From positions 1 through 52,990 of the forward strand of contig CAMRUG010000011.1 of the NCBI GenBank assembly GCA_947053925.1: 52,990 bases of DNA. The letters run 5' to 3'. Source of the DNA: an uncultured Clostridia bacterium. GTDB taxonomy: Bacteria; Bacillota; Clostridia; Christensenellales; CAG-314. A program made the position numbers and the translations under genes. Every line of letters begins with the position of its first letter. Within the stretch, counting starts at the first letter, position 1. This document shows, piece after piece, positions 43,547-52,710 of the stretch. The notes beneath the pieces were generated by a model. That model was given only the letters and a program-made list of their open reading frames with translations. It did not search any database and was not told the DNA's origin.

Positions 43547-44572
43547 ATGCCTAAAATCAGAAGAAAATTTAATTGGAAAGTTTTTTGCATAGTTATCGCG
43601 TGCATTCTCGTTGTTTACTTGATATTCGCGCTGTTGCCGCGGCATATCTGCGTAGAGAACAATCCGTTTGTTATAGAAAAAAATTCGAGACCTCTGCTGA
43701 TTGCACACGGAGGAGGCAACCGTGAGTTTCCCGACAATACGCTTGAAGCGTGCTACAATGCCTACTCGGTAGACCCTGACGTAATGTTAGAAATGGACGT
43801 ATCTATTACTAAAGACGGCGTAATTATTATGTCGCACGACACCACGCTCGACAGACGCACCAACGCAAGCGGAGCGATTGCCGACTGGACCTACGAAGAC
43901 CTAAAAAATCAAAAAGTTGACTTTGGGTACTACAATACAAAAGTTGACGGCGAATATAAAGACAAAACAAAATACAAAGATTACAGAAATGTAGAGGTAC
44001 GCCCGAGCGACGTTCCGAATTACCCCAACGGACTGCCCAACCGCGACCCCGATATTTTTATGGTTACGCGCCTTACAGACGTATTGGAAGCATTTCCGAA
44101 CAATACGGTTAATGTAGAAATCAAACAGGACGGCGAAACCGGAATGAAGGCATTACACGCCGTTATTAAAATTATGGAAGAACATAACGCGTTTAACAGA
44201 GTTGTACTTGCGTCCTTTCATAACGAGATATACAAAGAAATAAAGAGAATAGCGAAAGAAAGTCATCCTGATTTATTATGTTCACCCGAATACGTCGGCG
44301 TAGGGCTTTTACTGTTTTCGGGAGCGTTAGGACTGGACGCACTGTATTCCGAACCCGTTGCAGTGTTACAAATCCCTATGAGTCTGTCGATAATACACTT
44401 GGACAAAAAATGGTTTGTAAACGTTGCTCACAAACACAATATCGCCGTACACTACTGGACAATTGACGATGAGGAAGATATGAAATATCTTATCGGTATA
44501 GGCGCGGACGGCATTATGACAAATCTGCCGCACACATTGCAAAAAGTATACGATGAAGTTTTTGAAAAATAA
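43547..44572 (+). CDS. Membrane-anchored glycerophosphodiester phosphodiesterase
   Basis: A 341-residue GDPD. One membrane helix at about 8-27 is followed by a GDPD barrel outside the membrane. Family motifs are IAHGGGNREFPDNTLEA (normally HRG...PENT, here Asp replaces Glu), EMDVSITKDG with the metal-binding Glu and Asp, the catalytic SHDTTLDRRT and VNVEIKQD. It should cleave glycerophosphodiesters to glycerol-3-phosphate. AAAGGA lies ten bases before the ATG. Single-gene unit with its own promoter and terminator. Confidence 0.9.
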   Translation: MPKIRRKFNWKVFCIVIACILVVYLIFALLPRHICVENNPFVIEKNSRPLLIAHGGGNREFPDNTLEACYNAYSVDPDVMLEMDVSITKDGVIIMSHDTTLDRRTNASGAIADWTYEDLKNQKVDFGYYNTKVDGEYKDKTKYKDYRNVEVRPSDVPNYPNGLPNRDPDIFMVTRLTDVLEAFPNNTVNVEIKQDGETGMKALHAVIKIMEEHNAFNRVVLASFHNEIYKEIKRIAKESHPDLLCSPEYVGVGLLLFSGALGLDALYSEPVAVLQIPMSLSIIHLDKKWFVNVAHKHNIAVHYWTIDDEEDMKYLIGIGADGIMTNLPHTLQKVYDEVFEK

Positions 44573-44591
44573 TATGTAAAAAAATTTTACC

Positions 44592-44624
44592 GCCTGTTCT
44601 CACAGTTTGAGAGCAGGCTTTTTT
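44592..44624 (+). terminator. Intrinsic terminator of the glycerophosphodiesterase gene
   Basis: GCCTGTTCTC (44592-44601) pairs with GAGAGCAGGC (44609-44618, one G-T), then six T. Confidence 0.9.
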
Positions 44625-44746
44625 ATGCATTAAAACTGACGTTTAAAATTGACTAATAAAATTTATCTAAACGGCATATTGCTTGCATTCCGCTTTTTAA
44701 ACAGCGGCTGTGCTATTTCTCATTTGTATATTATTTGATACAAGAC

Positions 44747-44775
44747 TTGTCAAAAATAAAAATATATATTATTAT
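44747..44775 (+). promoter_or_regulatory. Candidate promoter for a leaderless HAD mRNA
   Basis: TTGTCA (44747-44752), 17-bp spacer, TATTAT (44770-44775). Transcription would begin at about the ATG at 44783, which has no SD. The very AT-rich context makes chance matches likely. Confidence 0.35.
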
Positions 44776-44782
44776 ATTATTT

Positions 44783-45421
44783 ATGAAAAAAGCTTGTATT
44801 TTTGATTTTGACGGAGTTATTATCGACAGCGAAAAGTATCACTACTCGGGCTGGCTTAGAGTTGCCGAAGAAATAGGCACTACTTTAACTTACGAAGAAT
44901 ATGCGCCCTTTAAAAGCGCAGGAAGAACGGTAGTTATACCTTATTTGTTTAAAAAAGCAGGTAAAGCAATGTCCGCTGAAGATATGGACAAATATGTAAA
45001 AATCAGAGAAGAAAAAATTGCCGTTGAAATTAAAAAGCTAAACGAAAACGACATTATGGACGGAATTGTAGATTTTCTTAAACTTCTGAAGAGAAACAGT
45101 ATTCCCTGCGCAGTTGCTTCGGCAAGCGCAAGCAGTACAGGCGTTGCCAAACGCTTTGGATTGTACGACTACTTTTCCGCATTTGTAGACGGCAACGATA
45201 AACTCCCCCGAAAGCCTAACCCAGAAATATACTTGGAAGCGGCAAAGCGTATGGGGGCGGAACCTTGCGACTGCATTGTATTTGAAGATTCTATTTTGGG
45301 CGTTACCGGCGCAAAAAACGCGCAAATGTACTGTATAGGTCTCCAAACCTATTTTACTGACAAAGCCGATAAAATCATCGACAGTTTTGTAGGACAGGAT
45401 TTAACCTTGCTTAACGTATAA
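44783..45421 (+). CDS. HAD-superfamily hydrolase, beta-phosphoglucomutase-like
   Basis: A 212-residue subfamily IA HAD protein. Motif I is DFDGVIIDSE (nucleophile Asp8, acid Asp10), motif II the Ser in VASASAS, motif III the Lys in RKPNPEIY, motif IV FEDSILGV. The cap domain (about 18-90) is helical as in beta-phosphoglucomutases and related sugar phosphatases; the substrate is unknown. The frame is open 16 codons further upstream, but the family start MKKACIFDFDG fixes the ATG at 44783. No SD is visible. A membrane protein gene follows after 11 bases, likely co-transcribed. Confidence 0.9.
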   Translation: MKKACIFDFDGVIIDSEKYHYSGWLRVAEEIGTTLTYEEYAPFKSAGRTVVIPYLFKKAGKAMSAEDMDKYVKIREEKIAVEIKKLNENDIMDGIVDFLKLLKRNSIPCAVASASASSTGVAKRFGLYDYFSAFVDGNDKLPRKPNPEIYLEAAKRMGAEPCDCIVFEDSILGVTGAKNAQMYCIGLQTYFTDKADKIIDSFVGQDLTLLNV

Positions 45422-45432
45422 AGGACAATATT

Positions 45433-46779
45433 ATGAAAAACACTGTTACCGTAGAAAAAAAGATTATAGGAAGGCTCAAACTTGCCGCAGTAGTAACGTT
45501 TATTTTTTGCTGCTGTATGATTTTTATGCTTGTTTCTACCAAAATGATAGAAAAGCAAAACCTTAACGGCAATACAAACAATGTTAAGGGAACTATTACC
45601 AAAGTCGAACACGAGGACGACATAGATTACATAACCGTCAAAACAGAAGACGGCGAATCAACGTATAATGTTGTGTTTGACAGTGATATAGACTGGAACA
45701 ATTACATCGATTCTAAAAAGACCGTTACGGTAATTACGACACAGCAAACTTTTGCAATAAACAATTTGTGGGCTATAGGATTTGAAGAAGACGGTAACGT
45801 TATCGTAGACTACAACGCTACTCTTGAAACTCTCAGAGCAGAAAACAAAGAAATGATAACCGTTTCGGCAATTTGCACGGGAATACTTGCCGCGGCAACT
45901 CTGGCATTGTTTATTTGGCGCGTTAATATTAACCCCGTTACCGAACGTCCTTTAGATAAACAGTTCAGCGATTTTGCTTACAGCAGACAGCCTACTTGTC
46001 CGCAAAGAAAAAAAATGAACATTGCCGTGTGCGTATATATTGCCCTACTGTTTATTTGCGTTATTGCCTTAACAATAGTAGCAAGCGGAGACGGAGATAA
46101 TTTGAGCCCCGCTACCATTGCTTGCCTATCTGTATTCGGAGTTATATGCATAGGCGGTATTACTGCAATTTTGGTACTATCGCGAATTGTTTTCAAAAAA
46201 GAAATTGACTTTTATGCGGTAAATTGCCCGTTTGATTTTACAGATCTTTCGCATATGACAATCAGAAAGAAAGTCAAGGCGGAACTGCAAAAACAAATCA
46301 AAGCGGAGCGCGAATTGTATCCCGATGTTTACGGCGAAGGCGGAAACGGATACGATGTAGAATTTACGCCAAGCGGAGTAAATTTATACATTGACTTTAA
46401 CTACAACGAAACTCCGTCAAACGACATTTCCCAAGTATTTGAAGATATGCCGAGCAACGCCGACCCGTTTAGCGATACGGTTTCTCCGTCTGCTAACGTT
46501 CCGCAACTCTCTTTAAGTTACGCGGAACTTAATTTTGTAGCCGTTCCTTTTTACCGCAAAACTTCGCATCCGCTGACAATTATGGTTAAAAGTCGTCTGA
46601 ACAGACGCGACGACTTCCCCGAAGAATTCCAAAACGACATACACTTTTTATTAGACAGCAATTTGCTAGAAACGTTTAAAAAGTTTAACGTAGTCGTTGA
46701 AAACTTGGATTACATTTTAGAAAACAAAAAGCAATTGATGTTAGATAACTGCTACAAAAGAAAAACAAAAAAACAATAA
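45433..46779 (+). CDS. Hypothetical membrane protein, four helices
   Basis: A 448-residue protein. One helix lies at about 14-35, followed by a soluble segment of about 95 residues (TITKVEHEDDIDYITVKTED, beta-rich). Three more helices (about 138-160, 190-212, 222-245) and a long soluble C-terminal half (about 255-448) complete it. I do not recognise the family. The tail is Lys-rich (YKRKTKKQ). AAAGGA precedes the ATG. It follows the HAD gene by 11 bases and ends before a terminator at 46837-46872. Confidence 0.8.
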   Translation: MKNTVTVEKKIIGRLKLAAVVTFIFCCCMIFMLVSTKMIEKQNLNGNTNNVKGTITKVEHEDDIDYITVKTEDGESTYNVVFDSDIDWNNYIDSKKTVTVITTQQTFAINNLWAIGFEEDGNVIVDYNATLETLRAENKEMITVSAICTGILAAATLALFIWRVNINPVTERPLDKQFSDFAYSRQPTCPQRKKMNIAVCVYIALLFICVIALTIVASGDGDNLSPATIACLSVFGVICIGGITAILVLSRIVFKKEIDFYAVNCPFDFTDLSHMTIRKKVKAELQKQIKAERELYPDVYGEGGNGYDVEFTPSGVNLYIDFNYNETPSNDISQVFEDMPSNADPFSDTVSPSANVPQLSLSYAELNFVAVPFYRKTSHPLTIMVKSRLNRRDDFPEEFQNDIHFLLDSNLLETFKKFNVVVENLDYILENKKQLMLDNCYKRKTKKQ

Positions 46780-46836
46780 TATTTTAATAGACCGTATAAT
46801 TGAACGCACAAAGTTTTTTTTAGACAATTTTATAAT

Positions 46837-46872
46837 AAGACGTTGAAGAATAACCGCTTCGACGTCTTTTTG
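46837..46872 (+). terminator. Intrinsic terminator after the membrane protein gene
   Basis: AAGACGTTGAAG (46837-46848) pairs with CTTCGACGTCTT (46857-46868, one G-T), followed by TTTTG. Confidence 0.85.
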
Positions 46873-47007
46873 TTTGCTTAGTGCTGTTTATTGGATAAAA
46901 ATAATTATTACTCAATCACTATGCTTACCTATTACATACAAAATTTTGTTCTTCGGCTGAGTAAACACGCAAAAAAGTGTCAACAATTTGTACGCGAGGA
47001 CAAAATT

Positions 47008-49629
47008 ATGACTACAAATTTTTTATTGAGCAATATCAAGTGGACTTTTAATCAAAATGCTTTTGACGAACTACTCAGTCTGCCCACTACCGAAGCACAA
47101 TACTTAAAACAGTTAGAAAAACTTGCCTGTAAGTATTTTCCCGAAAGATTGCAAGCAGACACGGTTACTACAGAATTCTACTTGAATAAATTAGCGTTAA
47201 AAAGCGGCAACAACGTTGAGGCAATGCTTATCAAAGACCGTTTTAATTTTTATTGGACAAATTATAAAAAACTGAAACAAGTATTTGAGAAAAAATATTT
47301 GACATTTCCTGCAAGCGACGGAAGAACGCGTTTAGAAACCGTCGCCGAACTGATTGCAAAATGCACTCAATTTGCTGTGGAAGAACAAACTTTACTAAGA
47401 CTGCAAAATTCCGCAATCAACATATTACAACTAAGCGAGCGCGAAGCAAATTATTTGCCTTACGCCGTTGAACTGTACAAAATAAATTATTTTTGCGCGG
47501 CGGCAATCAAAACTCTGAAAAGCAAACAAATAGGTTCATTGTGCATTGCCCGACTTTTAAATCCGGAATTGTTAAAACAAAACTATATCGAAAACGATAA
47601 ATACTCTCAATGCTCTTATCAAACAGCTAACGTGATTTCGGCGGTAGATTGTATGGGTAACTCGGCAACAAAGTTTAAAGGAACAACGACTTATGCAGAC
47701 GTGAAACCGTATATTTACGCCAACGGCAGAAACGTTTTCGACACTTTTGTTAAAAGCCGTTTTGGAAACACTACTGCTGAATTTTGCTCGACGGCAAAAA
47801 CGGTAGACATAAAAATGCGGTATTTTCTGTTAAACAACAGCGAAATACGCAACGTTACAATAACCAACAAAGGAAAAACTACGCGCAAATTTTCCGTAGA
47901 AATTCCCGTCAAAGCCGACAGCAGCAAATACGATTACTTCAATATGGATAACGCTTTGTGTTTGGCGTCTAAAACGGAAAACCTGTATATTGCAACGGCA
48001 TTGGTATACGACAATGCAATAGCGCCCTGTTACGGTTCAAACGCTTTAAATTACGATTTTACGGTAGAAAAAAATTCGTCGGTGAGTTTTGACATAGTAA
48101 CTGCTTATGCGGATAATTCTCCCGACCTTGCGCGAGAATTGGAAAATCTTTACTATTTCGGTTCAACTAAATGTCCTTTTATTTACGACGAGCAATCTCA
48201 CAATATAAGGCGTACCGAGATAACGCTTAACCTTTCTTCTAAGGGATACGTATTAAAAAAACCGCGTCAGGTAATGTCCGAAAAACTGAATTACTCCTAC
48301 CAACTGGGCAACGCGGACGAAGCCACGTTTATTGACAATGCGGGCAATTCGGCAACGCTTATTAAAGGCTTTGTATTCGGGTTAAAAGGCGAAAGCGTGT
48401 ACACCGTTAAAAACGGACTGATAGACAAAATCAGCGGAAATAACTTTCATATTGACGTTGACAGGCTTTGTTACAGAAAAGGCGCAACGGAATGCGCTAT
48501 CTATCACGAGAACGGAAAAATATACCGAGTTTCTACCGATAAACCTTGCAGAATACTGTTTCTGTTTCCGTTTGAAAAAATTTCAAAGGTTTGTTTTAAT
48601 AACGGAGTATTTAATATTGACGACGGAGAAAGACAGTACACAATAGAATGCGACGGCAAAATAGAGAGTTACACTACCAGCGCACTCGAATGCAACGAAG
48701 ATAAATTAAGGTACAAACTTTCTGACAATTTGGACTCAGGCACCTGCCTTGCAATTTGTTTTGCAAACAGTAAGGCGGTAAGTTTACGGATAAAGTCTCA
48801 AAGCGCCGCTCCTGATTCTACTCCTATTATAAGGGAAAGTTTGGTTTCGACCTATTTAAACTATATAAACGATAAAAACGTTTTTTGTCTCAGTAACTTT
48901 TTAAAGCGCGCAGACAGTTTGACTGTTGCCGCAATCTGCTACACAAATCCGCAGTTTGTGAAAAACTATTTGTTTGACCGCTTTAAAACAAACCAAACGA
49001 CTTATTATTACGACAATACTGGGAAGAAAAAAAGTTTTTCCGACCGTCTGACCTTTCCTCTAACGTACGCATACTATACAAATTTGGTTAACGACGACTT
49101 GCCCGAAGAATTCCGTCAAGCAGTCAACGGGGTTTTATTCTACGAAAAATTTGAAGATAAAGACTTGTGCGTTAAAGCGCTTGCCTTAAAGAAATTATCG
49201 CAACTTTCAAGTACCGACAAAGTAAAATATCTTGTAGAATACAACGTAATAAAGAAACAAATTACAAGCGATGCAAAACTGTACGCATACGCTCAAGCAA
49301 TAGGCGCAATTACTATGACTAACCCGTCTAAAGCCCGCCTTAAAGACTTGTGCAACCAATACGGTATTCCAAAATGCTGGTACTATGTCTCTCAACTTGA
49401 AAACTTGTACGGACTTTCTATTTCGTCGGGAAAAGTACAAATATACCCCAAAGTAACGGCGGAGAACGTCCTTGAACAGTTTGCAATCAACCTTGACGGA
49501 AAACGTATCGACACGACGTTTTTTAAGTCCACGGTGCATTCTATGACGTTAAACGGCGCGCAGTGTTACCAACCTTTTTATCCGACAAAACTTAAAAGCG
49601 ACGAAAACGAATTGGTTGTGAGATATTAG
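47008..49629 (+). CDS. Large hypothetical protein with carbohydrate-phosphorylase-like segments
   Basis: An 873-residue soluble protein without signal peptide or membrane segment. A helical N-terminal region (about 1-170) is followed by a beta-rich centre; the stretch NSEIRNVTITNKGKTTRKFS resembles the N-terminal beta-sandwich of GH94 glycan phosphorylases and cyclic glucan synthases. The C-terminal end is helical, then beta-rich (VHSMTLNGAQCY). No catalytic motif of GH94 is found, so an enzyme call is not justified. The frame is open from a TTG at 46891, but GAGGA before ATG 47008 decides the start. Cysteine and tyrosine content is high. Confidence 0.8.
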   Translation: MTTNFLLSNIKWTFNQNAFDELLSLPTTEAQYLKQLEKLACKYFPERLQADTVTTEFYLNKLALKSGNNVEAMLIKDRFNFYWTNYKKLKQVFEKKYLTFPASDGRTRLETVAELIAKCTQFAVEEQTLLRLQNSAINILQLSEREANYLPYAVELYKINYFCAAAIKTLKSKQIGSLCIARLLNPELLKQNYIENDKYSQCSYQTANVISAVDCMGNSATKFKGTTTYADVKPYIYANGRNVFDTFVKSRFGNTTAEFCSTAKTVDIKMRYFLLNNSEIRNVTITNKGKTTRKFSVEIPVKADSSKYDYFNMDNALCLASKTENLYIATALVYDNAIAPCYGSNALNYDFTVEKNSSVSFDIVTAYADNSPDLARELENLYYFGSTKCPFIYDEQSHNIRRTEITLNLSSKGYVLKKPRQVMSEKLNYSYQLGNADEATFIDNAGNSATLIKGFVFGLKGESVYTVKNGLIDKISGNNFHIDVDRLCYRKGATECAIYHENGKIYRVSTDKPCRILFLFPFEKISKVCFNNGVFNIDDGERQYTIECDGKIESYTTSALECNEDKLRYKLSDNLDSGTCLAICFANSKAVSLRIKSQSAAPDSTPIIRESLVSTYLNYINDKNVFCLSNFLKRADSLTVAAICYTNPQFVKNYLFDRFKTNQTTYYYDNTGKKKSFSDRLTFPLTYAYYTNLVNDDLPEEFRQAVNGVLFYEKFEDKDLCVKALALKKLSQLSSTDKVKYLVEYNVIKKQITSDAKLYAYAQAIGAITMTNPSKARLKDLCNQYGIPKCWYYVSQLENLYGLSISSGKVQIYPKVTAENVLEQFAINLDGKRIDTTFFKSTVHSMTLNGAQCYQPFYPTKLKSDENELVVRY

Positions 49630-49688
49630 AAAGCAACTTGTTTTTACAAATCGGAGGCTCGACAATTTTTATTGCAAAAGACGACAAT

Positions 49689-49730
49689 AAAGCGTATCCC
49701 GAAATTTAGAAAAAGGGATACGCTTTTTAA
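49689..49730 (+). terminator. Intrinsic terminator of the large hypothetical gene
   Basis: AAAGCGTATCCC (49689-49700) pairs perfectly with GGGATACGCTTT (49715-49726), followed by TT and AAA. Confidence 0.8.
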
Positions 49731-49919
49731 ACGCCGAAATTTGCTAAACAAGAATTGCTACGGAATTAAATTTTTAAACTATCAACAATACCGTATCGGA
49801 AAATTAAATTTAGCCTCGCAATACGGCAATAATTCTTTTGAAAAATCGGCGTTGTTTCACACAATTGCATTGGCTTATTGCACGGCTTTTGCCGCAATAA
49901 TTTACTGTATTAAAACCTA
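49731..49919. other. Intergenic stretch
   Basis: About 190 bases between convergent genes. An open frame crosses it but includes the terminator and has no SD. Confidence 0.5.
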
Positions 49920-50297
49920 TTAAACAATGTGTTTAAAACTCGGTTTCATCAGGTGCGGCACATATTCCAGCAACTCGTCTATTACGGCTAGCTGTGCATA
50001 AAGATTGTCGAAGTCGGACTGCTCCGCATACGCCTGACCTTCGGCAAAACGCAAATTTATTTCGTACACGTCAATATGCGGCAAGAAAATTTCGCTTGTC
50101 TCGCGCAGTTTCACCCAACTTTCGCGGAAGTCGTTATACTCCTCTAAAGTCAGTGTTTCCGACTCGCATTTTACCATAACTTCCCCGCAATACTGAGAAA
50201 GTTTTTCGTATTGTCTGCTAAGCAAAACGACTTCTAAAACGCCGCAGGCTATTACCAGCACTAACGCTATAAGCCCTGCCCAAATGTTTTTTGTCAT
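49920..50297 (-). CDS. DUF4363 family membrane-anchored protein
   Basis: A 125-residue protein with one N-terminal membrane helix (about 5-27) and a helical extracytoplasmic part in which EYNDFRESWVKLRE and VDELLEYVPHL-like heptads are seen. This is the DUF4363 layout. These proteins are typically encoded directly after DUF421 genes in Clostridia, as here (ATGA overlap), so both probably act in one membrane complex. Function unknown. Confidence 0.8.
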   Translation of the reverse strand: MTKNIWAGLIALVLVIACGVLEVVLLSRQYEKLSQYCGEVMVKCESETLTLEEYNDFRESWVKLRETSEIFLPHIDVYEINLRFAEGQAYAEQSDFDNLYAQLAVIDELLEYVPHLMKPSFKHIV

Positions 50298-50986
50298 TGA
50301 CGCTTTACCTCCACATTTTTAAATTGAATCGGTTTATTGCGAACCTGCAAAGTCATTCGGTTGTTTTCGTCAATAGCAAGCAAGACGACATTTTTGATTT
50401 TAAGCCGTTCTTTATTTAACAGTTGTTTAAGATTTTCCTGCGAAAAACCGTTGCTTTCGATATTTTCGGGATTCCACTTGCCTTCAAGTATAACGGGAAC
50501 GGGCAGCGTTTGCTGTTTTTCTTCCATTTGCTTATTAGATACAACCGTCAGCTGTCCGTTTGTTTCCATAATTCCGTAGGTTATTTCTTCCAACGAAAAA
50601 TACTCTGCCGCGCGCATTGCCTGAAGAATGTCGTTGACGTGCATATTCAGGCTTTTAAGTTGTTTTACGTCTATACCGTCGGGATTTATTACCATTACAG
50701 GTTTACCGTTAATGATACCCTGAAGTTTATCGCTGTGCGAAAGCAGTAGAATAAACTGGTGAATTACAAACATTGTAAGTATTGCCACAATACCGAATGT
50801 TATGGGAATAGACCTGTCTGCCATAGGAATACAGGCAAGTTCGGAGATAACAAGCGTAATTACAAGTTCAAACGGTTCCATTTCGCCTATCTGACGCTTA
50901 CCCATAAGTCTTATTGCAAACAGCAATACCGCAAACAGTATAATTGCTCTGATAAAAATGATAATCATAACGATAGTTTGCGGCAT
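50294..50986 (-). CDS. DUF421 (YetF/YrbG-like) membrane protein
   Basis: A 230-residue protein with three membrane helices (about 5-25, 38-55, 62-82), the conserved AIRLMGKRQIGEMEPFELVI block and a cytoplasmic beta-rich DUF421 domain (PVMVINPDGIDVKQLK, MHVNDILQAMR). The family is linked to spore or envelope physiology in Bacilli but has no known activity. The frame is open to a TTG at 51064; neither that nor the ATG has a good SD, and the ATG is chosen because the first helix follows it directly. Divergent from folT. Confidence 0.85.
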   Translation of the reverse strand: MPQTIVMIIIFIRAIILFAVLLFAIRLMGKRQIGEMEPFELVITLVISELACIPMADRSIPITFGIVAILTMFVIHQFILLLSHSDKLQGIINGKPVMVINPDGIDVKQLKSLNMHVNDILQAMRAAEYFSLEEITYGIMETNGQLTVVSNKQMEEKQQTLPVPVILEGKWNPENIESNGFSQENLKQLLNKERLKIKNVVLLAIDENNRMTLQVRNKPIQFKNVEVKRQ

Positions 50987-51052
50987 AGTTAAATATTTAT
51001 GCAAATTTAATATTGCAAATAAAATGTTTGGTAAAAATTTTGTTTTAAACTG

Positions 51053-51081
51053 TTTACAATGCAAACTAAAAGAATTATACT
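51053..51081 (+). promoter_or_regulatory. Promoter of the THF riboswitch/folT transcript
   Basis: TTTACA (51053-51058), 17-bp spacer, TATACT (51076-51081). The predicted start (about 51088) coincides with the first base of the aptamer. Confidence 0.75.
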
Positions 51082-51088
51082 GAAATCA

Positions 51089-51282
51089 GCAAAGTTGACG
51101 ACGCGCGTCAAGTGTTATGCTTAGGAAAAAGCATAAACGAAAGAACCCATTTGTTCTGCGGTGCGTTCGTATAGTCCGTTGCGAACAAAAGACATTGGCT
51201 TCATTTGCGAGTTTCTTTTTTAGTAAACGTGTTTAATCACACTACGGACTGCTTTTGCAAAATAGCAAAAGGAGTTTTTTTT
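51089..51282 (+). ncRNA. Tetrahydrofolate (THF) riboswitch controlling folT
   Basis: CGCGTCAAGTG, a hairpin (TTATGC/GCATAA), ACGAA and then GCGGTGCGTTCG follow in the order of the THF aptamer (CGCGUUAAGUG, hairpin, ACGAA, GCGGUG). The outer stem GCAA/TTGC closes it (51089 to 51182). AGTCCGT (51173-51179) can pair with ACGGACT (51244-51250), while ACT-G-CTTTTGC (51248-51258) pairs with GCAAAAG-G-AGT (51265-51275) before eight T: antiterminator versus terminator. The terminator stem contains the folT SD AGGAG. Folate binding should switch folT off. Confidence 0.85.
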
Positions 51283-51888
51283 ATGAACAAAACTTATAAA
51301 TTGGCGTTGACGGCAATGCTGACGGCGCTGTCTATCGTGGCGAATTTTTTAACTATTCCCATAACGCCCAGCAATGCAGTTTCTTTTACTATATTTTTTG
51401 CTTTTATTGCAGGTATCTATCTGGGTCCGCTACCGGCTGTTGCAGTAGGTTTTTTAGGCGATTTGATAGGACATTTTATTCACCCGTTCGGGGCTTACAA
51501 CTGGTTTATGGGATTGTCTTATATGCTTATGGGGCTGATACCTGCGCTTATATATAAAACTAAACTAAACAGAATTGTAAAACTGATTTTATCGCTTACG
51601 ACATTTTTGATTGTATGTTCGTTAGGACTGAATACTTTCGGACTGTGGTTACAGGTTATTGTAGGCGTAGATCCGTCGCCTATAGGGCTGTGGCAATTTT
51701 TTACAATGGACAAAGGCGGAATAAGAAAGAGCTTTTGGGTATATCTTATCGGGAGAATGCCCTACTTGTTTCTTAATTTGGCCGCTAACGGCATACTTGT
51801 AGGCATTGTACAGCAATCGAAAACAATTGATAAACTTTTGCTAAAAGCAACGGTCAATAAAAAAGACGATGCAGAATGTTTAAATTGA
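51283..51888 (+). CDS. folT: ECF transporter folate-binding S component FolT
   Basis: A 201-residue membrane protein with about six helices. ALTAMLTALSIVANFL is the S-component start that contacts the ECF T subunit, and SFTIFFAFIAGIYLGPLPAV followed by GDLIGHFIHPFGAYNW is typical of the folate-specific group. The THF riboswitch upstream confirms the substrate. It relies on shared EcfA/A'/T subunits encoded elsewhere. The SD is AGGAG with eight T before the ATG. The frame is open upstream to 51205, but that would cover the riboswitch. Its end overlaps murI (convergent) by nine bases. Confidence 0.93.
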   Translation: MNKTYKLALTAMLTALSIVANFLTIPITPSNAVSFTIFFAFIAGIYLGPLPAVAVGFLGDLIGHFIHPFGAYNWFMGLSYMLMGLIPALIYKTKLNRIVKLILSLTTFLIVCSLGLNTFGLWLQVIVGVDPSPIGLWQFFTMDKGGIRKSFWVYLIGRMPYLFLNLAANGILVGIVQQSKTIDKLLLKATVNKKDDAECLN

Positions 51889-52611
51889 AAGTTTGTTAAA
51901 GCATACGTTGTCGAAAGGCTTTGCGGCTTTATTGGCAAATTTAACATTACCTGTAGTTAAATAGATTATATTCGGTAATTGTTCTTGTTGCAATATATCT
52001 GACGGAAGATTGCAAACGCACTCTACAATTTGCGCCGTGCCGCAATAGGGAGCGATTTGCCGTTTAAGCAGCGGGAAATGCGTACAGCCGAGTATTACCG
52101 CATCGGCATTTTCTTCCGGCAGAGTTGACAGCGTTTCTTTGATTGTCTGTAAACATTTGGAAGAATCGGTTTTGCATTGTTCTACATAAGGAACAAAACT
52201 GCTGCAAGGAAAATTTACAACTTCTATGCCGTATTCAGACAATACTGTCTTATACATTCCGTTTCGTATTGTTGCATCCGTTGCAAGCAATGCAACTTTT
52301 TTACAATTGCCGATAATTTGCTGACAAGTCGGCACAATAACGTCAAAAACGGGAACATTGTGCAATTTTGAAAGTTGTTTTGCATATACAGAGGCGGTAT
52401 TGCAAGCAATTACCACCGCTTGCGCGCCTTCGGCTTTTAGAAAAGTTGTTAATTTGTCTACACGGGCAAAAACTTCCTGATTGGATTTTATTCCGTACGG
52501 ACAAAACGCATGATCGGCAATATAGCAAAAATTATACTTGTAGCGACGCCGTAAACTTTTTAAAATTGTAAGTCCGCCCACTCCGCTATCTATTACGCCT
52601 ATAAAACTCAT
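51880..52611 (-). CDS. murI: Glutamate racemase
   Basis: MurI (243 residues from this ATG) converts L-Glu to D-Glu for MurD. Motifs are IDSGVGGLTI with the first acid, ACNTAS (catalytic Cys) and GCTHFPLL (second catalytic Cys). The frame is open to an ATG at 52641, but there is no SD there, while AAGGA lies ten bases before ATG 52611 and the family start MSFIGVIDSG fits. Single-gene unit, convergent with folT. Confidence 0.94.
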   Translation of the reverse strand: MSFIGVIDSGVGGLTILKSLRRRYKYNFCYIADHAFCPYGIKSNQEVFARVDKLTTFLKAEGAQAVVIACNTASVYAKQLSKLHNVPVFDVIVPTCQQIIGNCKKVALLATDATIRNGMYKTVLSEYGIEVVNFPCSSFVPYVEQCKTDSSKCLQTIKETLSTLPEENADAVILGCTHFPLLKRQIAPYCGTAQIVECVCNLPSDILQQEQLPNIIYLTTGNVKFANKAAKPFDNVCFNKLSI

Positions 52612-52676
52612 AAAATATTGTTCCTTAAACAGTTTATTCATTTTATGATATGATCAAAGATATATTTACAAAACAC

Positions 52677-52705
52677 TTGCGAAAAGACAAAAAATAAAGT
52701 ATAAT
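52677..52705 (+). promoter_or_regulatory. Orphan sigma-A promoter pointing rightwards
   Basis: TTGCGA (52677-52682), 17-bp spacer, TATAAT (52700-52705). No gene with an SD follows within the window. Confidence 0.65.
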
Positions 52706-52710
52706 ACTAT

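Noticed and set aside
49672..49923. Plus-strand 83-codon open frame after the large hypothetical gene
   Set aside because: It contains the full intrinsic terminator 49689-49730, has no SD, and its product is basic with no recognisable pattern.
51074..51079. TATAAT on the minus strand as promoter for the DUF421 gene
   Set aside because: No -35 at workable distance; the same bases form part of the better plus-strand promoter for folT. Left unannotated.
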